A stretch of 64,000 bases of DNA from Stichopus chloronotus (lineage: Eukaryota > Echinodermata > Holothuroidea > Aspidochirotida > Stichopodidae): assembly GCA_021234535.1 (NCBI GenBank), contig CM037833.1, positions 868,001 through 932,000 of the forward strand. The letters run 5' to 3'. Below are positions 1 through 13,205 of this stretch, one piece after another. Both the position numbers and the translations under genes were made by a program. Under the pieces are notes generated by a model. That model was given only the letters and a program-made list of their open reading frames with translations, was not told the DNA's origin and made no database searches. The stretch's first letter is position 1; every line of letters begins with the position of its first letter.

Positions 1-180
1 AAAAAATGCCAATTTTGCCCCAAAATTTAGATTTCCGGCGTATATTGAGAACTGTTAGACCAATTAACTTTGTAATGAAGTTTGTAAGGAATTACCTGAG
101 AACACATTGCTCAAAACAATATTACTGTAATGATAAATGCGGTGACATGGGCTGAAATTTGAGACAAAAAGGTCACCTTT
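1..180 (+). repeat. Dispersed ~150 bp repeat (AATTTTGCCCC family), edge copy
   Basis: The window opens inside a repeat unit containing AATTTTGCCCCAAAATT, then a segment ending in TTGAGAAC, then GACCAATTAACTT and a CCTGAGAACACA block. The same order of motifs occurs in the same orientation at 46,480-46,990 and inverted at 59,700-60,120. Similar motifs (AATTTTGCCCCC) appear at 61,808. No coding frame is evident. The unit is cut by the window edge, so its true left end is unknown. Confidence 0.6.
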
Positions 181-303
181 CCCCCAAATTACGGTTTTCA
201 AATTTGGATTTCAGAATTGTCAAATTGTCAAAAGTAAAATTTTAAACATTTATGGAGCACGACATACTTTATCGTTGTTGATTTCTAATTTGTAAATTTG
301 CCC

Positions 304-342
304 CATTTATTTTCGTGCTCCATTTATTTTCGTGCTCCATTT
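304..342. repeat. Short direct repeat, 17 bp unit
   Basis: CATTTATTTTCGTGCTC occurs twice in a row, followed by a partial third unit. A related inverted fragment (TGGAGCACGA) lies at about 253-262. It sits just left of the start of the large duplication and may mark the old junction, although that is inference. Confidence 0.7.
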
Positions 343-657
343 AGTTTTGCTGCCTCGGACGTCGGACAACGGGTATTCTCTAGAAGCCAGCGCTTGTGGG
401 GAACAGGGACCGTCTGACTGCGACGCTTGCGTAATGTTATTGCATATGTTATACGAATAATTACAATCTACTGATTCTAATTAGGCTGTAATAAATTGAT
501 TACAATCACCGGTGTTGTCTCTGCGCGCACGCCATCCACCAATTTATTTCTCCAGACCGTGTAACGATATCCTCCTGGACGATTAGTCAGATGAACTTGT
601 GAAGGTGGTGGGTTTGTGCTTGAGTATGAGATGTAGTTTCAGCTGTGTCAGATGTAG

Positions 658-665
658 TGACGTCA
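658..665. promoter_or_regulatory. CRE/ATF-type palindrome TGACGTCA conserved in both duplicates
   Basis: The palindrome TGACGTCA is kept in copy B at 13,619-13,626, within a ~100 bp better-conserved stretch (about 604-712 against 13,571-13,671). The octamer is the known CREB/ATF binding consensus. Binding here is inference. Two more copies of the octamer occur at 1,912-1,919 and 7,499-7,506, but the first of these is altered in copy B. Confidence 0.3.
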
Positions 666-1371
666 CAGATCAAGAGAAAAGACCATGATGACTGTAACGC
701 ATCATACAATGTTATGTGCTGGTAAGTACACGGTGTAAGCATTACTTTAACACGTTTTCATTACTTCTGGTAACAATGTCATTTCCCGTGTGATGATAAT
801 ACCTTTACTCAGTATATGTTTACAATTTACAAATGTATAGATACATTACACAATTGGTCAAGGTCATCTGCCATATTTAAACTGAGACAGATTTAGTCAT
901 TTTTTCCACACTTGAGATATTTTTCCATTACCTTGGAATGAGCTACCTTCTCACTTACTTACAAAGAGCTTCTATTTTATCAAAGTGCTATCCGCTTGTT
1001 ATTGCAATCAAAGTGCACTTGAATATTTACATCGCCAATAAGACTATTATTTACTATAATACCAACACAGTGAAATATGTAGTCATCAACATTTCATTTT
1101 AAAAACTGACCGTTTTTGTTCTGCCAATAACGCACATTGCAGACTAATGCAATGTATGTCCTAGTAAAGATTGAGATCTTTTTCAGAACAACCAGTAATT
1201 TGTAGAATATGTGATATAAAATATATGTATTCACTACTTGTTTTTAAAAAGCTCCAAAGCGAAAACCAAAGTGGATATTAATATATTATTATTAGTAGTA
1301 GTAGTATTTATCGAATAACAGAAAGAAGCATAGTCATCTATCTGAACGATATTCTAGATTAACTTACTTTG

Positions 1372-1477
1372 GGAGGTGGTTATCACACTTTGATAGCAAT
1401 AAGAGAGAATAGAGTTGACACCTGAAGATCTCTGATCGTTGCAAGGATCTCGATAAATAACTTGTCCGCTTGTACAG
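1372..1477. other. Highly conserved island within the duplication (A side, 1)
   Basis: About 105 bp match 14,058-14,162 without gaps, with only about six mismatches counted by eye. The sequence on either side is gapped and clearly more diverged. The stretch contains CACCTGAAGATCTCTGATCG and no long open frame. Retention could reflect a regulatory or RNA function, or local gene conversion; the sequence does not decide between these. Confidence 0.55.
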
Positions 1478-2100
1478 TCATATTAGTCGCGTACTGTACC
1501 AACAGTAATGATCTTTTTTCTTTTTCTGTCGTATACCTGGAGTTGTTCACAAATCCCCACCTTTATATTACCACTTCAAACATCTAGGTTTCAAACGAAA
1601 ATAGTGTTCAAGTCCACTCAATGGTGTGATAATTATATTTAAACAGTTAAAACAGGAGATAACAAGATCCAATACTGTAAATCCTACGAAAATAGATATA
1701 CGCATCTAAGACTGTGTTAAAGCAATGTAACGGTACTTTGCCTCATAATCAAACTGAAATACTTCACTTCAGCATTACGGCCTTGTTTGACATTTTCAGT
1801 GATAGGTTGGACTTGTTCAACCAATTCAAGGGCTTTCGGGTGAAATGTCTTTGGTAACTGTGATTGGCTGTTTAACATACTTCATACACGATCATTGTAT
1901 TGTTGTAAGAGTGACGTCACAATCCTTATGATCTTATATTAACCTCAATAGAACTATTGTAGCATGAAGTACCCAGCTTCTATTGGGTTGAGAACATTGG
2001 GGTCACGTCGTTTTGTTCCTATTAAATGACTTATGGGCATGAAATAAAAATGGACAATGATTTGGTTCTGTGCAAAATAATTAATCCAATCAAACCCGTT

Positions 2101-2289
2101 ATGGTGCCTTCTTCATATCTGACAACGTCGTCTGTTCAACTTTAGGAGAGATTTACATTAACATCCAATGCATCGCTTGGTGTTATTGCAAACCTTGTGA
2201 ATATATTGTATTTAGTAATGCTAATGAGTTACCATGTACGCTATCCTGTGGCCCTTGTCATACAGTCCCCTCGTTTGATCTACGTTGTG
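2101..2289. other. Highly conserved island within the duplication (A side, 2)
   Basis: All 189 bp align without gaps to 14,801-14,989. I count about nine mismatches, roughly 95% identity, against an impression of 70-75% in the next 200 bp. One forward frame is open from about 2,085 to the TAG near 2,310 and would be cysteine-rich, but it has no ATG. In copy B it is broken by a TGA, and most of the differences would change amino acids. A protein is therefore unlikely, and a conserved non-coding element or a converted patch is more probable. Confidence 0.55.
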
Positions 2290-5200
2290 AAACCCCCGAC
2301 AAGTAGCTCCTACCTCATGGTTGAAACTACAGCAACCCGCAGGACTTGACCCTTTTCCAATCTTAGTGAGGGGGATCTCTTTAACTGATCAGTAATTTGT
2401 AACGTCTAAGTCAAATCTACTATTGAACTCTTCTTTTTTCTTATCATCTTCATTTCGAGCTTGAAAATTTTTAATTCATCTTAGTTTAAGGCAAATCAAT
2501 GAATTGAAGGAAACTCCAATTATCAATTTAAATACATTCTTTGGCATCTCGCTTGTTTTTTTCCAATGTGGGTGAAATGACTTACATTATACTTCATCCT
2601 TGTGTCCGAGACAAATTTCAATTTGCGCTGAAGTTTCTAAGTTAAACCGAAATCTGGTCCAAACGCAATAACGTAAAAAAGTGGCAAGTTATAATAACTC
2701 GCACAAGAGGTCGTCAATGCGTATTACTAGATTCATTTTGACCTGTATGTTAGTTCTGTCACTTTTTTTCTGTGCTTGTATTGTGAAACGTATAGGTAAC
2801 ATTAGCCAACTGTTGGACATGCTTTAAAAGTACAAGTATAGTATCATTTAAATACGTATTAAAAAATGTAATGTTGGTGTTCTACTTCAAATACCAGTTA
2901 AGGTATGCATTAGAAATATTCATTCTGAAGATTGTTCTTGCCCGTGTTTTTTTTTTTTTCACAACGTAACACCAAACATTCCTATTGCATTGTATGCAAA
3001 TTAAAGTTGTTTAAAAAAAAAAAGATTACAGCGTACACGACACGTTATATCACTTGTATCCTTATTTTTTTTTTTTTTTTGAGTGCAAACCTCCCCGTTC
3101 TAAGAATTTGAAAATGTCTTGAGTGTAAAGTGGAGTGTTATTTATACGTGGAGACAAATTTCTTGAAAAGTTTGCTACTGGCGTACGCAAAAACGATGCC
3201 TTGTGGATTTATTGTAATTCATTCGCTTATTTTGGACCCTAATAGCAACCCCTGCTGGCACCACGCACAATGCACAAATTAATGTTTTTTTTTTTTTTTT
3301 TATTGCTCCAGTGTGTTGGTCTATATGATGCCAGTACAGTACTCTTCCTGATGGAATATCAGCTGATGACCTAAACTGTTGAACAGACGGAATTACCTAC
3401 GTACAAGTTAGCAATGTAATGCTATTGAAGACCAATACCAATCACTTCCTTAGACACTTTCTACTTTAGTCACCAGGTGTCTTATTGTAATATTTTACAT
3501 GCTGTAAACGTAACAAAGGAGCGACAAGTGGCAATCTTACCTCATTGTTTCATTTTTTTTTTTTTGTACTATTTGACACTTACAATAGTTCAGAAATGTT
3601 CAATCGTAAAGTAAAGAGGTGATTTTTAAAGAAATATTTAAATTGCAAACGTACAAAAGGTACGAAAACCGTATCGTGCCAAAATCTGTGTAAAGGGCAG
3701 CCAGTTTTATGTATTTTGTGAACTGAATATCAAAGATTTATGCCAAATCCAAACTGCCCTTCAAGTTATGAGGTCAGGTCACCCTAAAATATCAGTTCAT
3801 TTTTGGCGTACGTTAAGTTTGCTGAAGAAATTTTTACTAGGTACTTTTGCTTGTGAATAATTTTCCAATTCTCACTTTACTATATTCCACGAAACATTAA
3901 CCTACTGTTCATGGAAGCTTACCAAAGATTTACTTTGATCATTACAACAATAAATGTCCCCACCCCCTAACACACTTGTGCTATTTTTTTTTAGCAGGAA
4001 TGTATTTTGTTTGGCTGCCTGTGTATTGTTAGGTTAATTAATGACTACGCAATGTTCACCAGTAATTTCCTCACCACCGGAACTTAGTTGTCACTCTTTA
4101 ATAACTTTGCCATGGAAAGATCAAACTGGACAATTCGGGCAGAAACATATGTTTCATTTAGACAGTCTCACTCATATAACTGACGATTTATAACTAAATA
4201 CTGACATTAGAATGAATATTTACTCTAAAACCAAACAACAATGTATTGTTTTTATGTTCCCTTTATTAAATATTCCGAACAAACTGAGATTATGTCCTAT
4301 ATGTTGAATAGAATTCAAAAGCGTAGATGCTTTTCCTTTCATTTTTGAGGATAAGGGTGCATTATCGTGAACACCTGATCATGTCATCTTCGGCAAGAGT
4401 TGAAGCTCATAATAGTTGGGGTGCCGGTGCCCTTCTCGGATTGTCGCGTTGGAGTCCATTTAGGGAAAGGCTTGCAGAATACAATATAATTTACAAATTT
4501 ATGCATTAAAAAATGTAGAATTCTCAAACAATTTAGGCAAGATTTCACCCGGAGCCTACAATAAACTATAAGGTGATATAACAAGCTCTCAAAACTAAGT
4601 ATCCCCTATTAGTAATATACGCTTTCTTATGGTTGTCATGGTGAATAACAACATAAATAGCTGGACAAAAATGGGGGGTCTGAGTGCATGTCAGACTGTC
4701 TGAAGGGAGCTGAGTCTTTCATCGCTTTGGCGGATCGATTAAAAAGATGCTTTGCACAACTGCAACGGACAGTCGGGAACGACACTTAACGGGTTTTATA
4801 ACCAGCATGTACTTGAATGAAATAGGAATTCCATGTTTGCAATTTCTGGATTAATTATGGTGTACGAAAAGAAAAAAGAAAATAATACATTTCAAATAGG
4901 TGACGATGATACAAGAATTGTAATAAATTATACCTACTCTTAAATTTGTTCGGGTAGTGCTTGGACAATATTGAGTTTAGGGCCTAACAAACACTAAGTC
5001 TTACTTTTTTTCATTGGCGTTTAAGCCTAAACGCCCCCATCCGTTACCCATTCACTGTGAAGTAGCTTAACATTAGTATTATATGTGAACATGAATTTAT
5101 AATTTGTTATCCTCAATCGACCTGCAATCGATTATAAGAACCTGCAGCCAAGGAAATAAGGTTAGAGATTGAGCAGATATGTAAGAGTTGTTTTGGGGAA

Positions 5201-6037
5201 AGTGACACAACACCGATGACTGTGCGCGTAAATCATGTGCACCAATTTCTTTTGATTTACTGTTTTAATTTGTAAGTCGACTGTACGTACAAATAGGTTT
5301 TTCCAGAATAAGGCCTCATATTATATCTGCTATCCACTGAGATCAGGCAATATATTTGACACATTAAACATTCTAATGTTCTAATGTTCCATGGTGTGCA
5401 GCAATGATGGGGTTTGACTAAACTTGCAGGAAACTTAGGGATCCGTAGAAGGTAACATGGGGGATTACATGGACCATTGTCCTTGTCAAATCTTGGGCAT
5501 ATATTGGCTATCACATATGAATCTACGCCTCTGATCAAATTGTTTTTACCAATTCTAGAACTTCTGTATGCACACCACGTGATGGACGTCAGGGAAAGTG
5601 CCACCTATAATGTTATCATTAACTGTCGGCTTTCCACTTAACAGCTCGAATTTATTTATTTGGGTTTCTCCCAATAACTCCCAAATACACAAACACCTGA
5701 TAGCATTCGTCAGCTGGTCGTCGACGTCTGATGTAATGTAATCTGTTCGCTCAATAGATCTGGACAAAGTGAAAAAAGGGAAGTCTATAGGAATAGTCGA
5801 AATGGAAAACACTTAACAAAATAATTATAATAGGAATACAACATCGAATGAAATGTGGTCATCCGTCGCGTTTGTTTTATTCACCCTATCCATCTGTAAA
5901 GGTTGAAATTATGTTGTAACACAAATCTGTTAAAACACAAAAATGTTAAAATCACAAATCTAAGTAGGAGATTCCATATATCTCTATCTAAGAAGAACGT
6001 ACGAAGAGTTTGCCCTTTGTACTCCTTCTGTAATTTT

Positions 6038-6064
6038 CTTTTTTTTTTTTTTTTTTTTTTTTTT
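6038..6064. repeat. Poly-T tract
   Basis: A run of more than 20 T residues interrupted only at its left edge. It may be a retroposed tail in minus orientation or simple slippage; no element body could be recognised next to it. Confidence 0.7.
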
Positions 6065-7099
6065 GCGCTGTCGTTAATAATTCACAAAAATCCAGATTTG
6101 ATAATTATAAATGTGTGTCTGACACTTGTTGGAAATATATATGAAGTCGGAAGAACTTATGTTCGTAATGCAACATGATGAAACAAAAAAAAAAAGATTC
6201 CGTTGTTTCTACTGTGTACTTTTTGCATTGCAACCTGAATGTTTCATACTAATATTGATAGTCTCTGAACAAGTTTGAGTCATAACACGGAGGTTTCAAT
6301 CTTCCAATTTTGGACAGATAACAACCTCATACGATAGGGTGACCCTCAGGTACTGACTATTTTTAATGTCAGACTACCAAATGCTTATAATTCAAACGTT
6401 TGTTCCCCATACATCAAAAGAGTCAAGAGAGAAATATATCCATGAAATCTGAAAATTTCTCATCTGTACCTCCCTCGACACCAAGTGACTTTGATAATGC
6501 ATTTTTACTTGTACCAATAACCATAATTCGGCATATGTTGAGATTTCTGGTTGGTCCTCCTGGGGTGAGAGTTTCTCTTTTACATTTTGTGCATCTTGTC
6601 ATCAAGTTTTTTTTTTGTTTTTGTTTTTTTGCAGAAATTATGCATCCATCACAAAATACGCTGGGAAAAAAATCTTGACGCTACAATTTATGAATAATTG
6701 ACTGTGGAATATATCTTTTCAACGAAGAGAAAAAAAATCTCTTTCATTTAGGCTCATCATAGTCCTACTTTATGGGAAGATTATTTTTAGATTATTGGAG
6801 GAACAGTTTTCAAAACACATCGTTAGTACACTGACGACAAACGACCCAAATCAAATGAATGGTACAGACAAAGTTGTCCCTTTGAAGTGTAGCATTACGT
6901 GAGCTTATCTTACACGACAAATAGTATGATCACACTAAAAAAAAGAAAACACTATGTATTCGACTTTGAAAAATCCACAGACATTTATCCTATAATCTAA
7001 TTGGTTCTTATGATATTACCATATGCCACAAATAACATTAACAAAATATTCATTGAGTTTGAATTTAGCGAAACCTACAGGCATCTTGCATCAAAATAT

Positions 7100-7320
7100 A
7101 AAACGATACACAGTGAGCTTCTACATACAGTATGTGGTGCAAGGGAATAGTTCACTTAATACACACCTTCTACGTACAATACGTGGTGTACGTCGATCGT
7201 TCACTCATTACAACACCTTCTACATACACTACGTGGTTACGGTTTGTAAACAGTTTACTTGAGACAAGACCTTCTACATACAGCATGTGGTGAACGGGAA
7301 CAGTTTACTTAAAATTTCAA
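7100..7320. repeat. Minisatellite, about 4 units of 49-54 bp (copy A)
   Basis: The phrase CTTCTACATACAG or a close variant starts at about 7,118, 7,167, 7,217 and 7,271, giving a 49-54 bp period. Each unit continues with a TACGTGGTG-type segment and a block related to GAACAGTTCACTTAATACA. The same array, with more units, is at 22,560-23,040 in copy B, so the array predates the duplication and its copy number changed afterwards. Confidence 0.85.
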
Positions 7321-8396
7321 TCTACCCTTTGTGTAACTCTATTCAAATCAGTCACGACAGTATTACTTTTATTTTGTTATTACTTCTTTCCAAATGACTT
7401 CAAACCTTCCGCCGTTGTTGTACAGCGTATCGCCTTTTGGAAATGTATGGCGTATCACATGCACCGACAATGCTATGTGACATGTACAGGTGCATGTGTG
7501 ACGTCACGAAACAATTTCCCAACAACATGAAGAAGAACTTCATATTTTCATTTACGTGAATTTATTGTTGTATTGAATGGTGTCTTATTTTTTGAAAAGC
7601 CTATTTGAAGTATCAGGACTATCTGGAAGGATGTAAAACGGTTTTCTTTTAATAATATACGGTTGTTGTCGTATTGTCAGAATATCAGATTGCAATATGT
7701 GTCAATCCAGAGCACAATCATCAACGTACGTAAAAGATCTGTTCTCTCTCATGACGAAAGTACACATTAACTCAAAACGGTTGATTACACATGCTAAGTA
7801 TGGTATAGTAAAAAGTGACCTCCATTGTCTTTTCCCGGTTTAGTTTTAAGATAACAAATAACTGATCACGTAACATACCAGCTACCGGTTTTTGGTGTTC
7901 TAGTGTCACGTGCAATAGGAAAGTGGAAATTGTGTTGTAGCTTGATGAAACCTAACCAGTTCATTGGAATCCCATTTCGTCGTAGTACAGTTCATGGCTG
8001 TAAAGCAATTAATATCTAATTGTTTCATAACATGTAACATTCTAGAAACAAACTCATACTATTGTAATATCATAACCATCATCTATTCGTCTTCAATACG
8101 AGTAGAGTGGAAAAAAGGAATAAAATAAAAAAAACACAAGGTTTACAAATAACATAAGGACTACAGACCTACAAACTTCTGGTCGAATACTACAATGGGT
8201 GTAATGAATATTAATTACCATTTCAGTCTCATTGTTGCCACTTTACCGGTCAAGAAAGTACAATTTCTCCTTCCTGTACATTACGCATAGGGATGAGATA
8301 TTGATAGGCTGATCGTAGACAGAATCGATAATATCCAAGAATTTGTGTTTCTTTACTTGAAATTGTAGATTTAGTATTATAAGACACTTCTTTTTG

Positions 8397-9450
8397 GACA
8401 GTTATTATAATAATATTAACACATCCATACAAAGTAAACTTAATTCTATAAAATGACGGTGAAAATCGAAATAGCTCTTGACTAAATTAGAGCAACGTTT
8501 AATTACGTACTCTAACTTTACAAAACATTTTCCGGAGGAAGCAAAATCTGACTGAATGAAATCTGATTGAATATACGAAAAAGCAGAACACTACGTACCT
8601 ACGGTAAACCATGTGGATGCTGAGCGGTTTCTACCTGAAAAGCATTAACTTTTTTATTAAACTATATTATTAACTACATTTACTATCTACTCAGTGAGGC
8701 GAGTACCGAGAGACTTGTCTTATTGAGGATTTTAAACCCGACAATCACTGTCAAAATATTAACGCAACCATCAATAATGACATTTGGGGGTTCAAACGAT
8801 TGGGAAAATCGAAATACATCTTGACTACAAAGCAAAAAGGTTCATTCTTTTTCAGCACACCATAACGTCTGGAAGTTGCTTTGAAACGCTATTCTGGTAT
8901 GTTTGGTGATACTCAGATCACGCTATGTAAGTGTGGGTTCTATTCTTGACAATTGAACACACCTTCGCCAGTAGTAGTGCTATGCTTGTTTTTCAGGCTT
9001 ACTTTTTTTTGGCGAACAATGGTAACTTGTCAAATACTAAACCAGACTGAGCCTTGAGCTATGCTTTTCACAATTAAAGGCACCTATGGCAGTCACAACC
9101 GGGGCGTATTCCCCTTTCTTCTTTTGAATACCGTTCATGTGTTTATTTACTTATTTTTGGTCTGGTGTGGTTTAATGAAGAATAAACGATTTTTGAAGTG
9201 AAGTATTTCCATTCTGGTATGATTACACGCCAAAGGCAGTCACGCATCTCCCAACCTGTACTTTGTGATGGGATAACGCAAAATTCTTAATTGCCTCTGC
9301 TCTTTGGCTGACAGCAAATTAGCAAGAAAGGTAGCTGATAATACGCATCATACACATTTTGAAGAAATTTGAACAGGCTTTGGTAGTTGCTAGACGACAG
9401 TGATTTTGAGAATTGGAATTCCCTGGGTAGATGAGTCCCTGTCTTTTAAT
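8397..9450. repeat. Local duplication pair, copy 1
   Basis: This segment matches 10,560-11,660 at an offset of about 2.16-2.2 kb. Paired landmarks include GTGAAAATCGAAATA (8,459) with GTGAAAGTCGAAATA (10,615), CATCTGGAAGTTGC-type text near 8,870 and 11,005, CAGATCACGC at about 8,915 and 11,050, TGACAGCAAA near 9,310 and 11,513, and TTCCCTGGGTAGATGAG with CTCTCTGGGTCGTTGAA at the right end. Divergence is high. No coding frame is shared between the two copies. Confidence 0.65.
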
Positions 9451-10559
9451 TAACTGTACTTACTAGGGATTAGATGAGACATAGACTCTTGCTGCATATT
9501 CATTAAGACAAATATTCATATCTTGCCATGCACGTTCAGTACAACAGTAGTATACGTACAGTATACTACATTTAATGCAGTACGAGCACAGACGTTCGGT
9601 TACGATAACTTGAGCACTAACGTTAGCCGCTATTCTTGTGAAAAAATGAAACTTTTGCAAAACATCAGTTCAACCTCTCTAATGTTTATCAGACTGTATA
9701 CGAATCGATTTATTTGGTTCAATCCGTGACACGGTGAGACAATCAGAAGTTATTTAGGTAAAGTACTGCATGAACACCTTTACCTTCAGCTGGCAGTATA
9801 ATAATGATGATAAGACTATCGGTTTACAACGAAAAAGCTTTTTATTGGCTGCAACAAGTTGGTGAATGTTCATGACTTAGTATACAACGTTACCAATTGC
9901 AAGAGATACAAATCTCTCGTGTGCAGTTCACAGATGGCGGTCCCAAAAATGTAGAGAGAATCATAAAGCGCCTTTCAGCTGCCATAGCTGGGAAATGACA
10001 ATCACGAGAAACCTCGTTCAAGTCTAGGACTGACGGTTTCATATCTCGCAAAGAAGAATTCTACGTTTGTACGTGTGAAGTCATATTCACGTCTCCAACA
10101 GCCGCGCCAAAAAATCTCAAAGTGTTATGGTATATTTGGCTATTAAGAGGGGAGACAATATCTTTCAAGTACACAAATTTAAGATAAAATAAAACAGGAT
10201 GAACGCTTTATGATAACATATTGAATGATCGAAAGGTGTTAGCGATAACAAAGCAACAGCAAACCCTGTTACAGACAGCTTAGAAAATGAAACTTTATAA
10301 GCCTACTAAAACTTGCTGATTTTTGCCAATCGGGATTGACACTTCCATAGCTTTTAAAGAAAAATTTTTAAAAAATGGTGTGAGTTCAAGTTTATGGCTG
10401 CAACAACAACGATTCAAAATCGCAAAGTGATATCATAATATTGTGACTACTGGTATTAATGAATGGATAGACTGAGCATATAATTTAATGATAATGCACA
10501 TTGAATTGTTTTTGTTTACACTTAAAGATACTTAAATTGATGTGTTCACCTCCCAATGA
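9451..10559. other. Unassigned non-coding spacer
   Basis: AT-rich sequence between the two local duplicates. Open frames at 9,463-9,729 overlap on both strands and resemble no family I know. I see no repeat array, RNA gene or convincing exon here. Confidence 0.5.
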
Positions 10560-11660
10560 ACAGTCACTGTAATCATATTTACACAACGCAATAATTTTCT
10601 TTCCTTAAGTTACAGTGAAAGTCGAAATACTGCTGAACTTTAAACCAACACTTTGCTCAATTGCATAGTATACCTCACCAACATTTGCTAGAAGAAAGCA
10701 AAATTCATTTCTTCATTAAATTGTATTGATTACATCAATTTCCCTTTTTTGTCATTTAATTTGAAATGACTCAATGTAGGAGAAAGCCAATAATTACGGT
10801 AAAAAGTTTTGGGGCTCTATTTCTAGCAGTCACGTCTTTCTAAACTTTTACATGTCAATCTACTCAGTCAGGACGCACCAAGACGTTTGCACTATGATTG
10901 ACGCAATCACCAATAATGATATTCTTTGGTTCAAAATCTTGACTACAAAACAAACAGTTTCAATTCTTTGTAAAAAAGAAAAGAATTCTTTGCAGTACAC
11001 CACAGCATCTGGAAGTTGCCATGTAAACGACATTGTGGTATTCATGGCAATAAACAGATCACGCGATATGAGCATAGGAATCAATTCTTGACAATGCAAA
11101 ACATCTACTCGGGTAGCAACGATGACGCATGCATTTTTTTTTCTGTTTTCTGCTTATTTTTCACGCTTATTTTTTCTTTTCTCCCAAACAAAAGTAATGT
11201 GTTGCATGGAAACAGTGATAAGAAAGTCACGTGATGTAAAGCTAGATCTGTTTTCATTTTCAAACTTAAAATAGTGGCACCCGTAATGTTTTCGTTTTTT
11301 ATTTATGTTGAACATTGTTAAAATAATTATTTTGTTTTTTTCTGTTTTGTCCTTGGGATAAGGTTAAATGAAGCAGGAATTGTGTTAATGAAGTTTGTTT
11401 TCTTCATTTTCCTGTTCTGCTATGAATTCGCGTCAAACGCATTCAGGTATAACCCAAGCTATATTTTGGGCTATGTAAAGCAGAATTTTCAAGTGTTTCT
11501 GCTCCAGTTGATTGACAGCAAACTCAATGCAAGTAGATCATAATGCACAGCACACACAGGAGCCATTGATTTGATTGCATTTGTAGAGCAATCCTAGGCA
11601 AGCTGTGGTAGGAACTACACGTAAGTGCTTTGGAGAATGCGAACTCTCTGGGTCGTTGAA
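10560..11660. repeat. Local duplication pair, copy 2
   Basis: Diverged partner of 8,397-9,450 in the same orientation (landmarks are given there). Overlapping frames of 79 codons on both strands around 10,852-11,099 are mutual shadows and are not preserved in copy 1, so they are not treated as genes. Confidence 0.65.
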
Positions 11661-12989
11661 TTTTTTGTCTTTAAAGTAACTTTACATACTGAGGATAAGA
11701 GCAAGCAGACACGTCAGCCGTCAATTTTTGAAGAAACCAATGTGCCAAAACCACATTTCCGTCAAAACGTATCCCAATTACTTGATGCAAGGACTTCAGT
11801 CAGCAATGCTTTAAACTAAGTGAAAAATCCATTCGAATGAAGAAGACTTTAGTTTCATAAATATTTACAACGCTTATTTCCTTCTCAATATCATTTTTTT
11901 TAGAAACTCGAGGGATTTTCAGTAAATATTTATTTCACAATGGTACATTAAATTACTGAAAATGCTTGATATCACAAAGGTGTAATTAAATACTTGACAT
12001 CCTTGCCTATCTCCCTTCAAATCATGATATTGGGTTTTCGTAGGAATATTTGTAAAAAAGTTGAAGCTCTTTAAATTTTACAAAATCTGAAATTTCACTC
12101 TATATTCCGTTAGAGTCAGTAAAGGTCAATTGGTATCATCACAATTTACTATCATCATTTAACAATAATTATTTAAGACTGAAAAAGTTCTTTAAAATCT
12201 TTACAGAATCTATAAAGTTTACAAACTACTTCACAGAAATTCAAAACGTCTACACTAAAGGTATCCTTTCCATAAGACATTACTTAATCGTTACCTCTCA
12301 TAATTAACCAAAGTGTACCTATAACACTGATTGTACGGTACAAACTTTAAGTGACACTTGTAATGAAACGTTTATCTGACCAATTAGGCTAGTATTCACT
12401 TTTCACTATTATTCAATAACTAGTTACACCACCAAGTATTTGGTTAATTCATTTTGTTCCGATTACACGAGTTTAGCTAACGGAATTTTATCGTAGAAAG
12501 TTACATTTGATTTTTGATATGTAGGTAGTGTGCATTATGTACAATATAAGTTTGTGTGTCACTCGTTTAGGACGAAAAAACAAATATCACGATTGTATCA
12601 CAAAGCTAGACTTTCAAAACTCATGCTTTATTAATATTACCCCCCCCCCACGAGTTGACACAAATTGAACAAATCTCTGCTGAGCATATTGCAAACCTAA
12701 GGGGGTATGATTACATTGATTCTTATTGGGTATCTTTTATTTATAGTACCGTATGTAGACTAAATGTAATTCATATCTTAGTATCTCGTTGTCACCAATG
12801 CTTGTACCATTAAAATTACGTAGAGTGATATTCTGCCTCCTGTGGTGTTTGGGTCTATGTAATGTTTAAAGATTTTTATGAAATACCATTTATTATCTAG
12901 CTTGTTCAACGAAAGATAAAATTCGTTTGCACGTGAACGATATGAAGCCATTAAGGCTCGATACCAAGTACTTTTTTCTAAACCTGTGT
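11661..12989. other. Unassigned AT-rich stretch
   Basis: Non-coding in appearance, with a poly-C run near 12,641-12,649. A frame of 102 codons on the minus strand (12,778-13,086) starts at GTG, not ATG, and matches nothing I recognise. Its upstream end overlaps a repeat fragment related to 16,980-17,170, which argues against it being an independent gene. A short match near 12,417-12,432 (ATAACTAGTTACACCACC) to 16,675-16,692 hints that the third repeat fragment may extend further left. Confidence 0.4.
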
Positions 12990-13205
12990 CGTATTGTGGT
13001 TTATCATATGTTTTGCACTCAACCTGATAACAGCCTACGTAAAGCTTGGCGGCATTGCTGAAGCTTTTTGCATTTTCTGACTGCACACAAACAATAGTTC
13101 ATGAAAGTTTATTGTAATGTGAGTAGGTCGATTTGGCTTGAGAAAATATTTTATTTGCAAACGGATTGAAGTACAAAAGATAAAAAAGCTGCAACGTGCT
13201 AAGTT
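12990..13205. repeat. Third, partial copy of the duplicated unit
   Basis: TTCTGACTGCACACAAACAATAGTTCA followed by an AAATATTTTATTTGCAAA-type segment and GTACAAAAGATA matches the order seen at about 16,990-17,160 in copy B and 3,560-3,680 in copy A. It lies immediately left of copy B. The arrangement implies at least three successive units, or a nested rearrangement, rather than one simple duplication. Confidence 0.6.

Larger units (their letters stand above)
350..8115. repeat. Segmental duplication, copy A
   Basis: Collinear blocks of this stretch recur in the same order at 13,215-23,545. Examples are 380-560 with 13,240-13,490, 1,372-1,477 with 14,058-14,162, 2,101-2,289 with 14,801-14,989, 3,420-3,830 with 16,905-17,310, 4,580-5,290 with 18,370-19,080, and 7,660-8,110 with 23,045-23,545. 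Most paired blocks look roughly 70-80% identical with many indels, so the event is old. Segment 6,260-7,100 has no visible partner in copy B. Copy A also carries poly-T tracts (2,948, 3,066, 3,287 and 6,041) and no open frame of convincing length, so it appears non-coding throughout. Confidence 0.85.

Noticed and set aside
2085..2310. Cysteine-rich open frame across the conserved island
   Set aside because: No ATG, broken by TGA in copy B, and most differences between copies would alter amino acids, so protein constraint is not supported.
7100..7320. CRISPR-like array (regular repeats and spacers)
   Set aside because: Units are fully repetitive with diverged copies throughout, with no constant repeat separated by unique spacers, and the genome is eukaryotic.
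12778..13086. 102-codon minus-strand frame as a gene
   Set aside because: It starts at GTG, has no recognisable domain, and its upstream part overlaps a repeat fragment present at two other places.
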